From Acidobacteriaceae bacterium (GTDB lineage Bacteria > Acidobacteriota > Terriglobia > Terriglobales > Acidobacteriaceae): DNA of 32,511 nt. A program made the position numbers and the translations under genes. The notes below the pieces were generated by a model that was not told the DNA's origin, searched no databases, and worked only from the letters and a program-made list of their open reading frames with translations. How positions within the stretch are numbered: the first letter of the stretch is position 1; each line of letters starts with the position of its first letter. Shown here piece after piece: positions 7,617-15,307 of this stretch. Location: assembly GCA_003151155.1 (NCBI GenBank), contig PLWX01000089.1, positions 30,951-63,461 on the forward strand, given 5' to 3'.

Positions 7617-9059
7617 GTGAAGCGCCGCCTTGGCACAGAAGTGTTCCGTTATTGCGTCTGCGGAGTCATCGTAGCCGCGAACGTCCTTCTGTTTGGTCAT
7701 TTTTTTCATGTAAATCCCACCACGGTCGCCCTCAGCTTCTTGCTCGGCGTTCTCGTTGTCTCCGCCTTCTGGGGATTGCGCTACGCGATTGTCCTTGCCG
7801 TTCTCTCGACGCTGGCGTTCAACTTCTTCTTCCTGCCCCCGGTCGGTACATTCACTATTTCTGATCCACAGAACTGGATGGCCCTCTTCGCCTTCCTGGT
7901 CACCGCGATCCTCGCCAGCGATCTTTCCGACCGCGCCCGCAAAGCTGCGGAAAACGCCACTCAGCGACGCATCGAGGTCGAACGTCTTTACAGCTTCAGC
8001 CAAACGCTCCTCGAGAGCGAGAATGTCGTTCAACTCTTGAACGCGTTGCCCCGATACATCGTAGAAATGTTTGGCGTACGCGAGGTCGCGCTGCTGCTGA
8101 ACAATCGGCGCGACATCTATCGGTCCAGTCCTGAGCCCGGTCCGCTGGGCTCCGAATATTTAGAAATGGCGGCTGGCCGCGGCGAGCCGTTCAGCGATCC
8201 CGCGCAACAGATTCGCGTTATGCCCTTGCGTCTCGGCATGCGCATCGTCGGCGCCATGGGCGTAGTCGGCGAAATCTCCTACGAGAGCCTCGAGGCCCTC
8301 GGCAGCATGGTTTCGGTGGCGATCGAGCGCGCCGGCGCCATCGAATCTCTCACTCGCGCCGAGGCTGCCCGCGAAAGCGAACAACTCCGTTCCGCCTTGC
8401 TCGATGCGGTCACCCACGAATTTCGCACCCCACTTACCGCGATCAAGGCGTCGGTTACCGCCATGCTCGGCAGTACAACTTTGCAGGATCCCGAGCGCCA
8501 GGAACTGCTCACCGTCATCGATGAAGAAACCGATCGACTCAATCGCCTGGTAGGTGAGGCTGCCGAAATGGCTCGTCTCGATGCCGGACAGGTCGAACTG
8601 CATCTCGACTTACATCCTGTCGGCGATCTCATCGAGCTAGCGCGTGAGCAGGTGAAGCAACCGCTGGCACAGCGCGAGGTCAAGATCGAGATCGCTCCCG
8701 ATCTTCCATCCGTTCGCGTCGACGCGGATCGCATCGCCGAGGCCCTCGCGCAACTGCTCGAAAATGCTTCAAAATATTCTCCGCCCGATTCGCCGATCAC
8801 TATCACTGCCGCTTCTGACCGCGACGGAATTGCCATCAGCATCGCCGATCGGGGGGCTGGTATCGACGCCTTCGAGCTCGGTTTGATCTTCGAACGCTTC
8901 TATCGCGGACGCCAGCAACGTCTTCGCGTCCAGGGAACCGGCATGGGATTGGCCATCGCCAAAGCCATAGTTGAAGCCCACGGTGGCACCATCGCCGTCA
9001 CCAGTCAACTCGAGCATGGCTCGGTGTTTACTATTACGCTTCCCGCTACGAAATCGTGA
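7617..9059 (+). CDS. kdpD: KdpD C-terminal half: DUF4118 membrane domain, GAF and histidine kinase
   Basis: A 480-residue membrane histidine kinase matching the back half of KdpD. Residues about 10-110 give four membrane helices of the DUF4118 type (FNFFFLPPVGTFTI, WMALFAFLVTAILAS). A GAF-like stretch follows (about 125-250). The kinase core has the H-box VTHEFRTPLTAIKAS, N-box LAQLLENASKYSPP, G1 DRGAGID and G2 GTGMGLAIAKAIVEAHGG, so it should be catalytically complete. It starts at GTG 7617 with no ribosome site. The Usp/KdpD sensory part is missing and is encoded divergently. The likely partner is the KdpE-like regulator. In the family the signal is potassium limitation or turgor, but whether that holds here is inference. 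Confidence 0.88.
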   Translation: MKRRLGTEVFRYCVCGVIVAANVLLFGHFFHVNPTTVALSFLLGVLVVSAFWGLRYAIVLAVLSTLAFNFFFLPPVGTFTISDPQNWMALFAFLVTAILASDLSDRARKAAENATQRRIEVERLYSFSQTLLESENVVQLLNALPRYIVEMFGVREVALLLNNRRDIYRSSPEPGPLGSEYLEMAAGRGEPFSDPAQQIRVMPLRLGMRIVGAMGVVGEISYESLEALGSMVSVAIERAGAIESLTRAEAARESEQLRSALLDAVTHEFRTPLTAIKASVTAMLGSTTLQDPERQELLTVIDEETDRLNRLVGEAAEMARLDAGQVELHLDLHPVGDLIELAREQVKQPLAQREVKIEIAPDLPSVRVDADRIAEALAQLLENASKYSPPDSPITITAASDRDGIAISIADRGAGIDAFELGLIFERFYRGRQQRLRVQGTGMGLAIAKAIVEAHGGTIAVTSQLEHGSVFTITLPATKS

Positions 9060-9169
9060 CTCACCAATCCCTCTCTTTTGAGCAGCTTGCGAGTATTTAC
9101 ATTCCTGACACACAAGTAACGGAACTAAACGCCTCCGCCTCTCGTCTATATGACTAGTACGGAGGATTT

Positions 9170-9514
9170 ATGTTGCAGTTAGAACTCGACCCGCGCTCGG
9201 GCGAGCATACCGCCATCATTCATTGCACCGGACGCATCGTGTTCCACGAAGAGGCCAAAGCCCTCGCGGAGATGGCGCGTACCTTGATTGAGAACCATCA
9301 GGAAGTCGTGCTCGACCTCAGCAAGGTGAAGGACGTCGATAGCGCAGGCCTCGGAACGTTTGCAACCTTGCATCAGTTTGCCCGCGAACGTGGCCGTTCC
9401 TTTGTTTTGACCAATCCAGTCTCGTTCGTTCGTGACCTGCTCGCACTCACCCAGCTCGATCGTCAGTTGCGTGTCGTTCCCGGCAAAGCGTCTGCCATGG
9501 AATGCGCCGCTTGA
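9170..9514 (+). CDS. STAS-domain anti-sigma factor antagonist
   Basis: A 114-residue single-domain STAS protein of the SpoIIAA/RsbV type. The core strand is EVVLDLSKVKDVDSAGLGTFATLHQF, and Ser58 in DSAG is the residue phosphorylated in this family. The first strand and loop are HTAIIHCTGRIVFHEEAKALAEMAR. Family members bind an anti-sigma kinase when unphosphorylated and so release a sigma factor. No kinase or sigma gene is adjacent, so the partner is encoded elsewhere. The start at 9170 is well supported by GGAGG six bases upstream (9160-9166 region). It lies 110 bases after the kinase gene on the same strand but probably has its own promoter. Confidence 0.88.
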   Translation: MLQLELDPRSGEHTAIIHCTGRIVFHEEAKALAEMARTLIENHQEVVLDLSKVKDVDSAGLGTFATLHQFARERGRSFVLTNPVSFVRDLLALTQLDRQLRVVPGKASAMECAA

Positions 9515-9618
9515 CACCACTCGACTTCCAATCGGACATGCCCTGTCGCTAGGCAGGTCCTTGCCGAGTCCGTTGTCTTTGGCTTGCATCCTTCGATAAA
9601 CCGCGCCACAATCCAAGC

Positions 9619-10023
9619 ATGTCAAAAGGCAGCGTTCCCCCGCGTCGCACGAATCATCAGCGGTCTGAGAGCAGTTCTCCCATGGACATGGCTTCCAGCA
9701 ACAACAAGGATATTTTCGTCCCGGGGGCGCCGGTTCTGATGACCTTGAGTGCCCCGCGCGAGAAGTTTTGGGGATCGATCATCACCATTTCGCCTGCCGG
9801 CGTAAGCCTGCGTGGTATCGGGCTGGAATCCTTTGAAGATTTCGTCCGCCAGGTTCGCGATGGCGACAGCGTCAGCGCCTCCGCCGTTTTTTTCCCCATG
9901 CACCGCATCGAACGCATGGAACTCGACGAACGCAATGGAGAAGTGCCTTCCATGCATGAACGTTTCAAGGTCAAGTGTGGTCATGATGCAAGCGAGTTCC
10001 TGGCCGGGGAACTCCGACGGTGA
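9619..10023 (+). CDS. Unknown conserved small protein, coupled to a phosphatidyltransferase gene
   Basis: I do not recognise this 134-residue protein with certainty. The first 30 residues are polar and probably disordered. The rest is a compact mixed domain (FVPGAPVLMTLSAPREKFWGSI, VSLRGIGLESFEDFVRQV, AVFFPMHRIERMELDERNG, HERFKVKCGHDASEFL) whose short strands resemble an Sm-like or PilZ-like barrel, though the PilZ motif RxxxR is absent. The start could instead be the ATG at 9682. Neither start has a strong ribosome site. Its stop overlaps the GTG of the next gene (GTGA, four bases), so the two are translationally coupled. That suggests a role linked to phospholipid or envelope synthesis. It has no signal peptide or membrane helix. 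Confidence 0.65.
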   Translation: MSKGSVPPRRTNHQRSESSSPMDMASSNNKDIFVPGAPVLMTLSAPREKFWGSIITISPAGVSLRGIGLESFEDFVRQVRDGDSVSASAVFFPMHRIERMELDERNGEVPSMHERFKVKCGHDASEFLAGELRR

Positions 10024-10586
10024 TCTCGCGGTTTTGGACCGCTCCCAATCAACTCACGTTGATGCGGCTCATCTTCGTTCCGTTCGTCATCATGAACGTG
10101 CTCGACTACAACTTTCACTGGGCGCTCGGACTTTTTATTGCCGCCGGATTGAGTGACGGGCTCGATGGAATGTTGGCCCGTCTCTTGCACCAGCGCAGCA
10201 CCATCGGTGAATATCTCGATCCCATCGCGGACAAACTCCTCCTCTCTTCACTCTTTCTCGTGTTGTCCTTTCGACAAATCATTCCGTGGCGCTTTACCGT
10301 CATCGTCTTCAGTCGCGATATCTGCATCCTCGTGATTTGCGCCCTGCTCTATGCCACCACCCCGCTGCGCGACTTTCGTCCCAGCATTTTCGGCAAGCTG
10401 AACACCGTCGCCCAGGTCGCCGCGCTCTTCTCCGTTCTGCTTAACGAGGTGATGGACCGCAACTGGATTTATGTCGGCAAAGACTACCTTTTGTGGGCGG
10501 TCTTTGGTCTCACCTGCATTTCCGCGCTTCACTATTTATTTCTTGTCGGTCAACGCCTGCATCAGCTTTCGCCCCAACCAAAGTAG
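10020..10586 (+). CDS. CDP-alcohol phosphatidyltransferase family protein
   Basis: A 188-residue membrane enzyme with the full family signature DG-x2-AR-x8-G-x3-D-x3-D, read here as DGMLAR, then Gly, Asp and Asp in IGEYLDPIADK. Several hydrophobic helices follow (LLLSSLFLVLSF, VIVFSRDICILVICALLY, VAALFSVLLNEV). The family transfers a phosphatidyl group from CDP-diacylglycerol to an alcohol. Length and the opening TAPNQLTLMRLIFVPFVI fit a PgsA-type phosphatidylglycerophosphate synthase or a related cardiolipin synthase, but the acceptor cannot be fixed from motifs alone. Translation starts at GTG inside the stop of the upstream gene, which implies coupled expression in fixed ratio. Confidence 0.85.
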   Translation: MISRFWTAPNQLTLMRLIFVPFVIMNVLDYNFHWALGLFIAAGLSDGLDGMLARLLHQRSTIGEYLDPIADKLLLSSLFLVLSFRQIIPWRFTVIVFSRDICILVICALLYATTPLRDFRPSIFGKLNTVAQVAALFSVLLNEVMDRNWIYVGKDYLLWAVFGLTCISALHYLFLVGQRLHQLSPQPK

Positions 10587-10635
10587 TTCCCGCCGAAACT
10601 TTCCTCAGTGCAGCGCGATACACTGATTTCATCCC

Positions 10636-11598
10636 ATGACGGAAACCCTGCGCCAGCACCGATTCCAAGTGATACTCGCGTTTGCGCTGGTCTACGTCTT
10701 CTGGGGTTCCACCTATCTCGCGATTGGCATTGCCGACGACGAGCACATTCCCGCCGCAGCCATCTGCGCCCTGCGCTTCCTTGTTGCGGGCACGCTCATG
10801 CTTGCGGCCTGCGCTCTCTTCCGCAAAAAGATTTTCGTCTCGTGGCCAGAGTTCGGAAGACTTGCCGTCGTTGGTTTTCTCTTGCTGGTCTGTGGCAATA
10901 CCGGCCTGACGTGGGCAGAGAAGTACGTTGCTACTGGCTTCGCTTCGCTCATCGTAGCCATCACGCCGATCTGGATTTTTGGTTTAGAGAGCTTTGTCTA
11001 TAAAGGCGAGAGAACCTCCGGCCGCGGCATTGCTGGCCTCGCTCTTGGCGTGTTAGGAACTTTCATTTTGTTTTACCCGAAGATCGTGAACCCCGAGGTG
11101 CACGGCAGAATGCAGCTCCTCGGCGCCGTTAGCCTTCTCGGTTCTTCCTTCTGTTGGGCGAACGGAACCGTGCTCTCACGGCGGTGGAAGTCGAAGTTCA
11201 CCCTCGATCCCGTCACCGCCACTGCCTGGCAGATGATCGTCGCCGGCCTGGTAAATCTTTTAATCGCGATCGCCTTCCGCGAGCACAACATCCCCTGGAC
11301 GCACCGTGGCCTCGGCGCCATCTTGTACTTGGTTGTCTTTGGATCATGGGTCGGCTTCACCGCTTACATCTGGCTGCTCAAGCACGTCCCCACGCCCAAG
11401 GTCGCGACCTACGCCTACATAAATCCGATCGTCGCCGTGTTCTTAGGATGGATCGTGCTGCATGAAACCATCGACCGCTACATCGCCGCCGGATCGCTCG
11501 TCATCATTGCGGCCGTCGCCATGGTCATCACCGCGTCAAAAGCAAAAACCGCGCCTCAAACTCTCGAACTCTCCAAAGTCGAAACCATCGGCGGTTAG
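10636..11598 (+). CDS. EamA (DMT superfamily) membrane transporter
   Basis: A 320-residue transporter with ten predicted helices arranged as two EamA repeats. The first begins near FQVILAFALVYVFWGSTYLAIGIA, the second near LLGAVSLLGSSFCWANGTVLS. Conserved features are YVFWGSTYLA, LRFLVAGTLMLAACALFRKK and the C-terminal VPTPKVATYAYINPIVAVFLGWIVLHE. The family exports amino acids and other metabolites. The substrate is not readable. A TACACT hexamer at 10619-10624 lies 11 bases before the ATG and there is no ribosome site, so the leader is probably very short. The gene converges on a VWA gene across a hairpin-rich gap. Confidence 0.88.
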   Translation: MTETLRQHRFQVILAFALVYVFWGSTYLAIGIADDEHIPAAAICALRFLVAGTLMLAACALFRKKIFVSWPEFGRLAVVGFLLLVCGNTGLTWAEKYVATGFASLIVAITPIWIFGLESFVYKGERTSGRGIAGLALGVLGTFILFYPKIVNPEVHGRMQLLGAVSLLGSSFCWANGTVLSRRWKSKFTLDPVTATAWQMIVAGLVNLLIAIAFREHNIPWTHRGLGAILYLVVFGSWVGFTAYIWLLKHVPTPKVATYAYINPIVAVFLGWIVLHETIDRYIAAGSLVIIAAVAMVITASKAKTAPQTLELSKVETIGG

Positions 11599-11650
11599 CT
11601 CTTCTAGCGCGGTCAGCCCACGACATCGCCGACAACTGAATCTCCGTCTA

Positions 11651-11780
11651 TTGTCATTGCGAGGAGGGCGTTAGCCCGACGTGGCAACCTGCTTTTCGCG
11701 ATAGGCAACGAGAACGTGATTGTCACGTTGTCCCAGTGCCGCAGGCACGGAACGTAATAGCCCGCCACGTCAGTGGCGGG
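11651..11780. repeat. Cluster of REP-like hairpins
   Basis: Four inverted repeats follow one another in a convergent intergenic gap. The first is an element starting TTGTCATTGCGAGGAG (11651) with an inner GGGC-GTTA-GCCC hairpin and ending near GACGTGGCAACCT. The second is AACGTG/CACGTT (11713-11729), the third GTGCC-GCA-GGCAC (11736-11748), and the fourth CCCGCCAC-GTCA-GTGGCGGG (11761-11780). The first and last resemble short palindromic sequences dispersed in many environmental and acidobacterial genomes. That resemblance is from memory and was not searched. They may also end transcription in both directions. Confidence 0.55.
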
Positions 11781-11888
11781 AAAGGCACAGCTCTCGACAG
11801 AGTCTCCTTCAGGGGACGGCATTCGCGGATGAACTCAATGCTTGGTGCGCAAATCAGACTTGGGCCGTCTCATGCTGAACGAAGCAAC

Positions 11889-13031
11889 CTACTTCGCAGC
11901 CGACGTCTGCTCGGGAATATAAAATCCTTCCCGCGCCTGCACCTTCATCTCTTTGTCCTTCGCGGTTACCGTAATCCGGTGATACCCGGTGTCGATACTC
12001 GATTTATCCGGCGTATAAGCCAGCACGAACTGGCTGCGCATCTCTTCGGCAATTTTCGTGTAGATATCTTCGACGGTTTCCTTCTTCGTTACCTCGAACA
12101 TCTGTCCGCCGGTCTTGGTCGCAATCTCCGTCAGGATCTTCTTCCCGTCCACACGCGCCTCTTCCGGTTCGCGCCCTCCGCGCCGGCTACCGCCTGGGTA
12201 GCCACCCGGCCCGCCCGGAAACCCGATACGCGGACCTCCCATGCGGCCCCCGTCCCGATCTCCGAATCCGCGTCGCTGTTGCTCTTCGCCCTTCATGTAA
12301 ATCGTGTACACCGTCGTATCCGCGCGCTGCGCATATTCCACTGCGTCCGCCAGCGTCTCTTTGCTGCCGCGATCCTGCCCGTCGGAAAGAATCACGATCA
12401 CCTTCCGCCCCTGCTGCTTATTCAGGATTTCATTCGAGGCCAGGTAAACGGCGTCGTATAACTGGGTGCCACCGTGACGCCGCTTGCGTCCCTGCCCCCG
12501 GTCGTCTCCCCCGCTGCTGTCCGTGTCCTGGTCGGAATGCGCGGTTTCCAAAAGCCCAATCGCGTTGAACAACTTGTCCCGCGACGAAGTCACGTCCTGC
12601 ATCAGTTCCACTTCTTTATCGAAGTGCAGCACGAACGCCTGGTCCTTCGGCTGAACGAGCATCTCGTCCAGGAACTTATGGCTGGCGCTCTTCTCCGCGC
12701 TTAGTTCGTTGCTCATGCTGCGGCTGGTATCCACCAGCAGGCCAACCGTTAGCGGCATGTTGGTGTCGTGGCGGATATTGCTGATCGTCTGCGGCTTCGT
12801 GTCCTGCAGCAGGACGAAGTCATCCTTACCAAGGTTCTGCACGATCTTCCCGTGCTTGTCGCGCACTGTGACCGGCACTGCCACTTCCTTCACATCCACG
12901 TGAATCGAAGGCGTTTCCGGTTCCGAAGCTGCTGGTGCTTTGTGCAGGGTCGGCATGTCCTGCGCGGGCATAATCGGAGCAAGCAGGCCTAGCGAGAGAA
13001 AACAGGCGAAGTAGGAGCGTAGAAATGCCAT
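11889..13031 (-). CDS. Secreted VWA-domain protein, acidobacterial type (1 of 3)
   Basis: A 380-residue exported protein of the 'VWFA-related Acidobacterial domain' kind. A signal peptide covers about 1-23. A beta-rich segment (VDVKEVAVPVTVRDKHGKIV, then LGKDDFVLLQD) precedes the VWA domain. The metal-ion-dependent adhesion site is intact: DTSRS at 101-105, the Thr in GGTQLYDA near 189 and the Asp in VILSDGQD near 218. Unusually, residues about 251-288 form a Gly/Arg/Pro-rich insert (RMGGPRIGFPGGPGGYPGG) inside the VWA fold, before KKILTEIATKTGGQMFEV. The function of this lineage-expanded family is unknown, and metal-dependent adhesion or protein binding outside the cytoplasm is inferred. The gene stands alone, with the cysS terminator upstream. 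Confidence 0.88.
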   Translation of the reverse strand: MAFLRSYFACFLSLGLLAPIMPAQDMPTLHKAPAASEPETPSIHVDVKEVAVPVTVRDKHGKIVQNLGKDDFVLLQDTKPQTISNIRHDTNMPLTVGLLVDTSRSMSNELSAEKSASHKFLDEMLVQPKDQAFVLHFDKEVELMQDVTSSRDKLFNAIGLLETAHSDQDTDSSGGDDRGQGRKRRHGGTQLYDAVYLASNEILNKQQGRKVIVILSDGQDRGSKETLADAVEYAQRADTTVYTIYMKGEEQQRRGFGDRDGGRMGGPRIGFPGGPGGYPGGSRRGGREPEEARVDGKKILTEIATKTGGQMFEVTKKETVEDIYTKIAEEMRSQFVLAYTPDKSSIDTGYHRITVTAKDKEMKVQAREGFYIPEQTSAAK

Positions 13032-13098
13032 CAGAGTATCCGACTCTCAAACCTAACGAATGTTGGCCATCTGGTGCGTAAAAAAATGTGAGAACGAT

Positions 13099-13120
13099 AA
13101 AAAACCGCCCTGGCGGGCGG
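13099..13120 (-). terminator. Intrinsic terminator downstream of cysS
   Basis: On the minus strand CCGCCC-GCCA-GGGCGG is followed directly by six T residues (13104-13099). It lies about 170 bases after the cysS stop and just upstream of the VWA gene, separating the two transcripts. Confidence 0.75.
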
Positions 13121-13184
13121 CAAAGGGATCAGCGGGTTGTCTGATTTAGGAAGGCTGAGAGGTGGAACTGTTCCGAACGAAGTT

Positions 13185-13216
13185 GCGGCGGTTGCAGCGT
13201 TCGCTTAAACCGCCGC
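13185..13216. other. Strong stem-loop between cysS and its terminator
   Basis: GCGGCGGTT (13185-13193) pairs perfectly with AACCGCCGC (13208-13216), and the loop contains a further AGCG/CGCT pairing around TT. No T-run follows in either direction, so it is not a simple terminator. It could be part of the cysS 3' untranslated region or of a small RNA ending at 13099. Confidence 0.4.
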
Positions 13217-13292
13217 GCGTTCGGGGTTAATGAAACCTAAGTTAGGCCCCTCACATTGCACCCCTGTGAAGCCAATGTAAAAACCCGGTGAA

Positions 13293-14780
13293 TTACTTCC
13301 TCTTCCAGCGCACCCCATCCTTCGTGTTTTCCAGGATGATCCCGCTTTCCAGCAATTCCGCCCGGATCGCATCCGACCGTTTGAAGTCCTTCGCCTTGCG
13401 CGCCGCCGAGTGCTCCGCCACCAGTGCCTCAATCTTTTCTTCACTCAGTCCGGCAGCCTTCGCCATCTCGGCGGTCTCGGCGCTGATCTTGTCGGCCTTG
13501 CCCTCGGCCTGTGCCCAATCGACCGCGAACTTCACCTTGCGCGAATCCTCGTCATTCAGCACCGCGAAGATCTCGTCGAACTTCTGCAGTGCCTCGAGCA
13601 GCGAAGGCACGTCGCCTTTCTTCACTTCACCCGCGTCCGCCGCCGCGTTTACATCGCGCACCATGTCGAACAGAGGTGCCAGCATTTCCGCGGTGTTCAG
13701 ATCGTTGTCGAGGGCGGCCTTCATCTTCGCGATCGTCTCGTTCGCCAGCGTGCCCATCTTCTCGTTCACGCCTTCCGGAAATGGCTCCTGCTCCAGACGT
13801 CGCTTGAAATTCCGTAGCCGATCCACCGAGATCGCCGCCTGTTTCAGTCCATCGAACGTGAAGTTCAATTGTTTACGGTAGGGAACCGACATCAGCAAAA
13901 ACCGTATGCTCGACGGCTTGTGCCCCATCAGGATCAGGTCGCGCAGCGTGAAGAAGTTGCCGAGGCTCTTCGACATCTTCTGCCCCTCGACCAGCAGGAA
14001 CCGCGCATGCAGCCAAAGGTTCGCGAACTTCTTGTGCGTCACCGATTCCGACTGTGCGATCTCGTTCTCGTGGTGCGGAAAGATCAAGTCTTCGCCTCCC
14101 GCGTGGATATCGAAGCTCTCACCCAGGTACTTCATGCTCATGATGGAACACTCGATATGCCACCCTGGCCGTCCCGGCCCGATCACTGTCTCCCACTTCG
14201 CTTCGCCTTCTTTCGGCGCCTTCCACAAGGCAAAATCCCGTGCGTTGTCCTTCTCGTATTCGTCCACATCCACCCGCGCCCCATCGTTCATGCCTTCGAA
14301 ATCTTTCTTCGAAAGCTTGCCGTATTCCGGGAACTTCGCGATGCGAAAGTAATACGACCCGTCCTCGGTTTTGTAGGCGATGTCCTGTTCCACCATCCGC
14401 TGGATGAACGCCGCCATCTCGTCGATATGGTCGGTCGCATTCACCATCAGCTCCGGGTGCTCGATATTCAACGCGTCCGAGTCCTCCAGAAAGGCTTTCT
14501 TGTATTTTGCGGTGTATTCCCCCACGCTCTTCCCGTCGCGCGCCGCGTTGCGAATGATCTTGTCATCCACGTCGGTAATGTTCATCACGTGCTTCAGCTT
14601 GTAGCCACTCTGCTTCAGGAACCGGCGCAGTGTATCGACCACGATGAATGTCCGGAAATTGCCGATGTGCCCGTAGTCGTACACCGTCGGCCCGCACGCA
14701 TACATGCGCACTTCGTTGTCTTCCAGCGGCTGGAAGGTTTCGACTTTTCCGGAGAGGGTATTAAAAAGCTGGAGCGCCAT
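13293..14780 (-). CDS. cysS: Cysteinyl-tRNA synthetase
   Basis: A complete 495-residue class I synthetase that charges tRNA-Cys with cysteine. The N-terminal MYACGPTVYDYGHIGNFRTF holds zinc ligand Cys29 and the HIGH-type motif HIGN (38-41). The other zinc ligands are Cys211 in WHIECS, His236 and Glu240 in FPHHENE. KMSKS is at 268-272. The anticodon-binding C-terminus ends with the usual AARKAKDFKRSDAIRAELLESGIILENTKDGVRWKRK. The start at 14780 is chosen because the protein begins MALQLFNTLSGK there and AGGA lies upstream. The frame is open 49 codons further but without homology. TAGAAT about 35 bases before the start is a plausible -10. Confidence 0.97.
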   Translation of the reverse strand: MALQLFNTLSGKVETFQPLEDNEVRMYACGPTVYDYGHIGNFRTFIVVDTLRRFLKQSGYKLKHVMNITDVDDKIIRNAARDGKSVGEYTAKYKKAFLEDSDALNIEHPELMVNATDHIDEMAAFIQRMVEQDIAYKTEDGSYYFRIAKFPEYGKLSKKDFEGMNDGARVDVDEYEKDNARDFALWKAPKEGEAKWETVIGPGRPGWHIECSIMSMKYLGESFDIHAGGEDLIFPHHENEIAQSESVTHKKFANLWLHARFLLVEGQKMSKSLGNFFTLRDLILMGHKPSSIRFLLMSVPYRKQLNFTFDGLKQAAISVDRLRNFKRRLEQEPFPEGVNEKMGTLANETIAKMKAALDNDLNTAEMLAPLFDMVRDVNAAADAGEVKKGDVPSLLEALQKFDEIFAVLNDEDSRKVKFAVDWAQAEGKADKISAETAEMAKAAGLSEEKIEALVAEHSAARKAKDFKRSDAIRAELLESGIILENTKDGVRWKRK

Positions 14781-15307
14781 TGCGAGGTTTCCTGTCAGTT
14801 GGTGAATCTTTGATTCTAGGGAAGATGAGTGCATTCGAGCAACCCGCCTCGAAGCGCGCCCCGGTCGAACTGTCTCATTGACTCGTATCACGGTCCTCCA
14901 CATCCACCTTTCACCCGACGACCTCATCCATACCGTCGAATACCTCCTCTCCGACGGACCTTCGCCCAGTTGTTCCGCCCAGAATGCTTAGACTTCCGTA
15001 ATCTTCCGCCCTCGATTCCCAGTGCTTTTGCCCATAAAGCTGGCTATAATCGAAGTGGAGTCATAAGCGATGCTGGGCTATTTGCAACTACTCAATGCGC
15101 GCAATGCTTGGTCGCGGCCGGTTTCGGCCCGTGCCGACGTGCGCCTTGCCCCATCGCAGGCTCGCCCCAACCTCTTCGCGGGCGACTAACTTCTCCTTCC
15201 ATTGCTAGTTTGCGAGTTGCCGGAGGCGTCGTCCGTCTGCCATGCCGCTCGCACGGTTCAGTCCGTCGCGCTTTCCGCGCGCGCCCACACACGAACGGAG
15301 AACTCCC
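14781..15307. other. Divergent intergenic region between cysS and the aminotransferase gene
   Basis: This 527-base gap must contain the cysS promoter (minus strand, TAGAAT about 35 bases before its start) and the aminotransferase promoter. On the plus strand TATAAT at 15045-15050 is a perfect -10 with only weak -35 candidates. A long open frame across the gap (160 codons, arginine- and proline-rich) shows no protein-like pattern and I do not call it. Confidence 0.45.
15070..15189 (+). CDS. Possible 39-residue leader ORF
   Basis: A short frame, MLGYLQLLNARNAW and onward to RPNLFAGD, begins 20 bases after the TATAAT and has GGAG nine bases before its ATG. It ends 118 bases before the aminotransferase start. 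It has no repeated amino acid that would suggest classical attenuation and no recognised homologue. The likely transcription start would fall almost on the GGAG, which argues against efficient use. Treat as a weak candidate. Confidence 0.2.
   Translation: MLGYLQLLNARNAWSRPVSARADVRLAPSQARPNLFAGD

Noticed and set aside
5716-9059. Complete kdpFABC-DE operon
   Set aside because: Only the regulatory proteins are present. No KdpA, KdpB, KdpC or KdpF sequence occurs in any frame.
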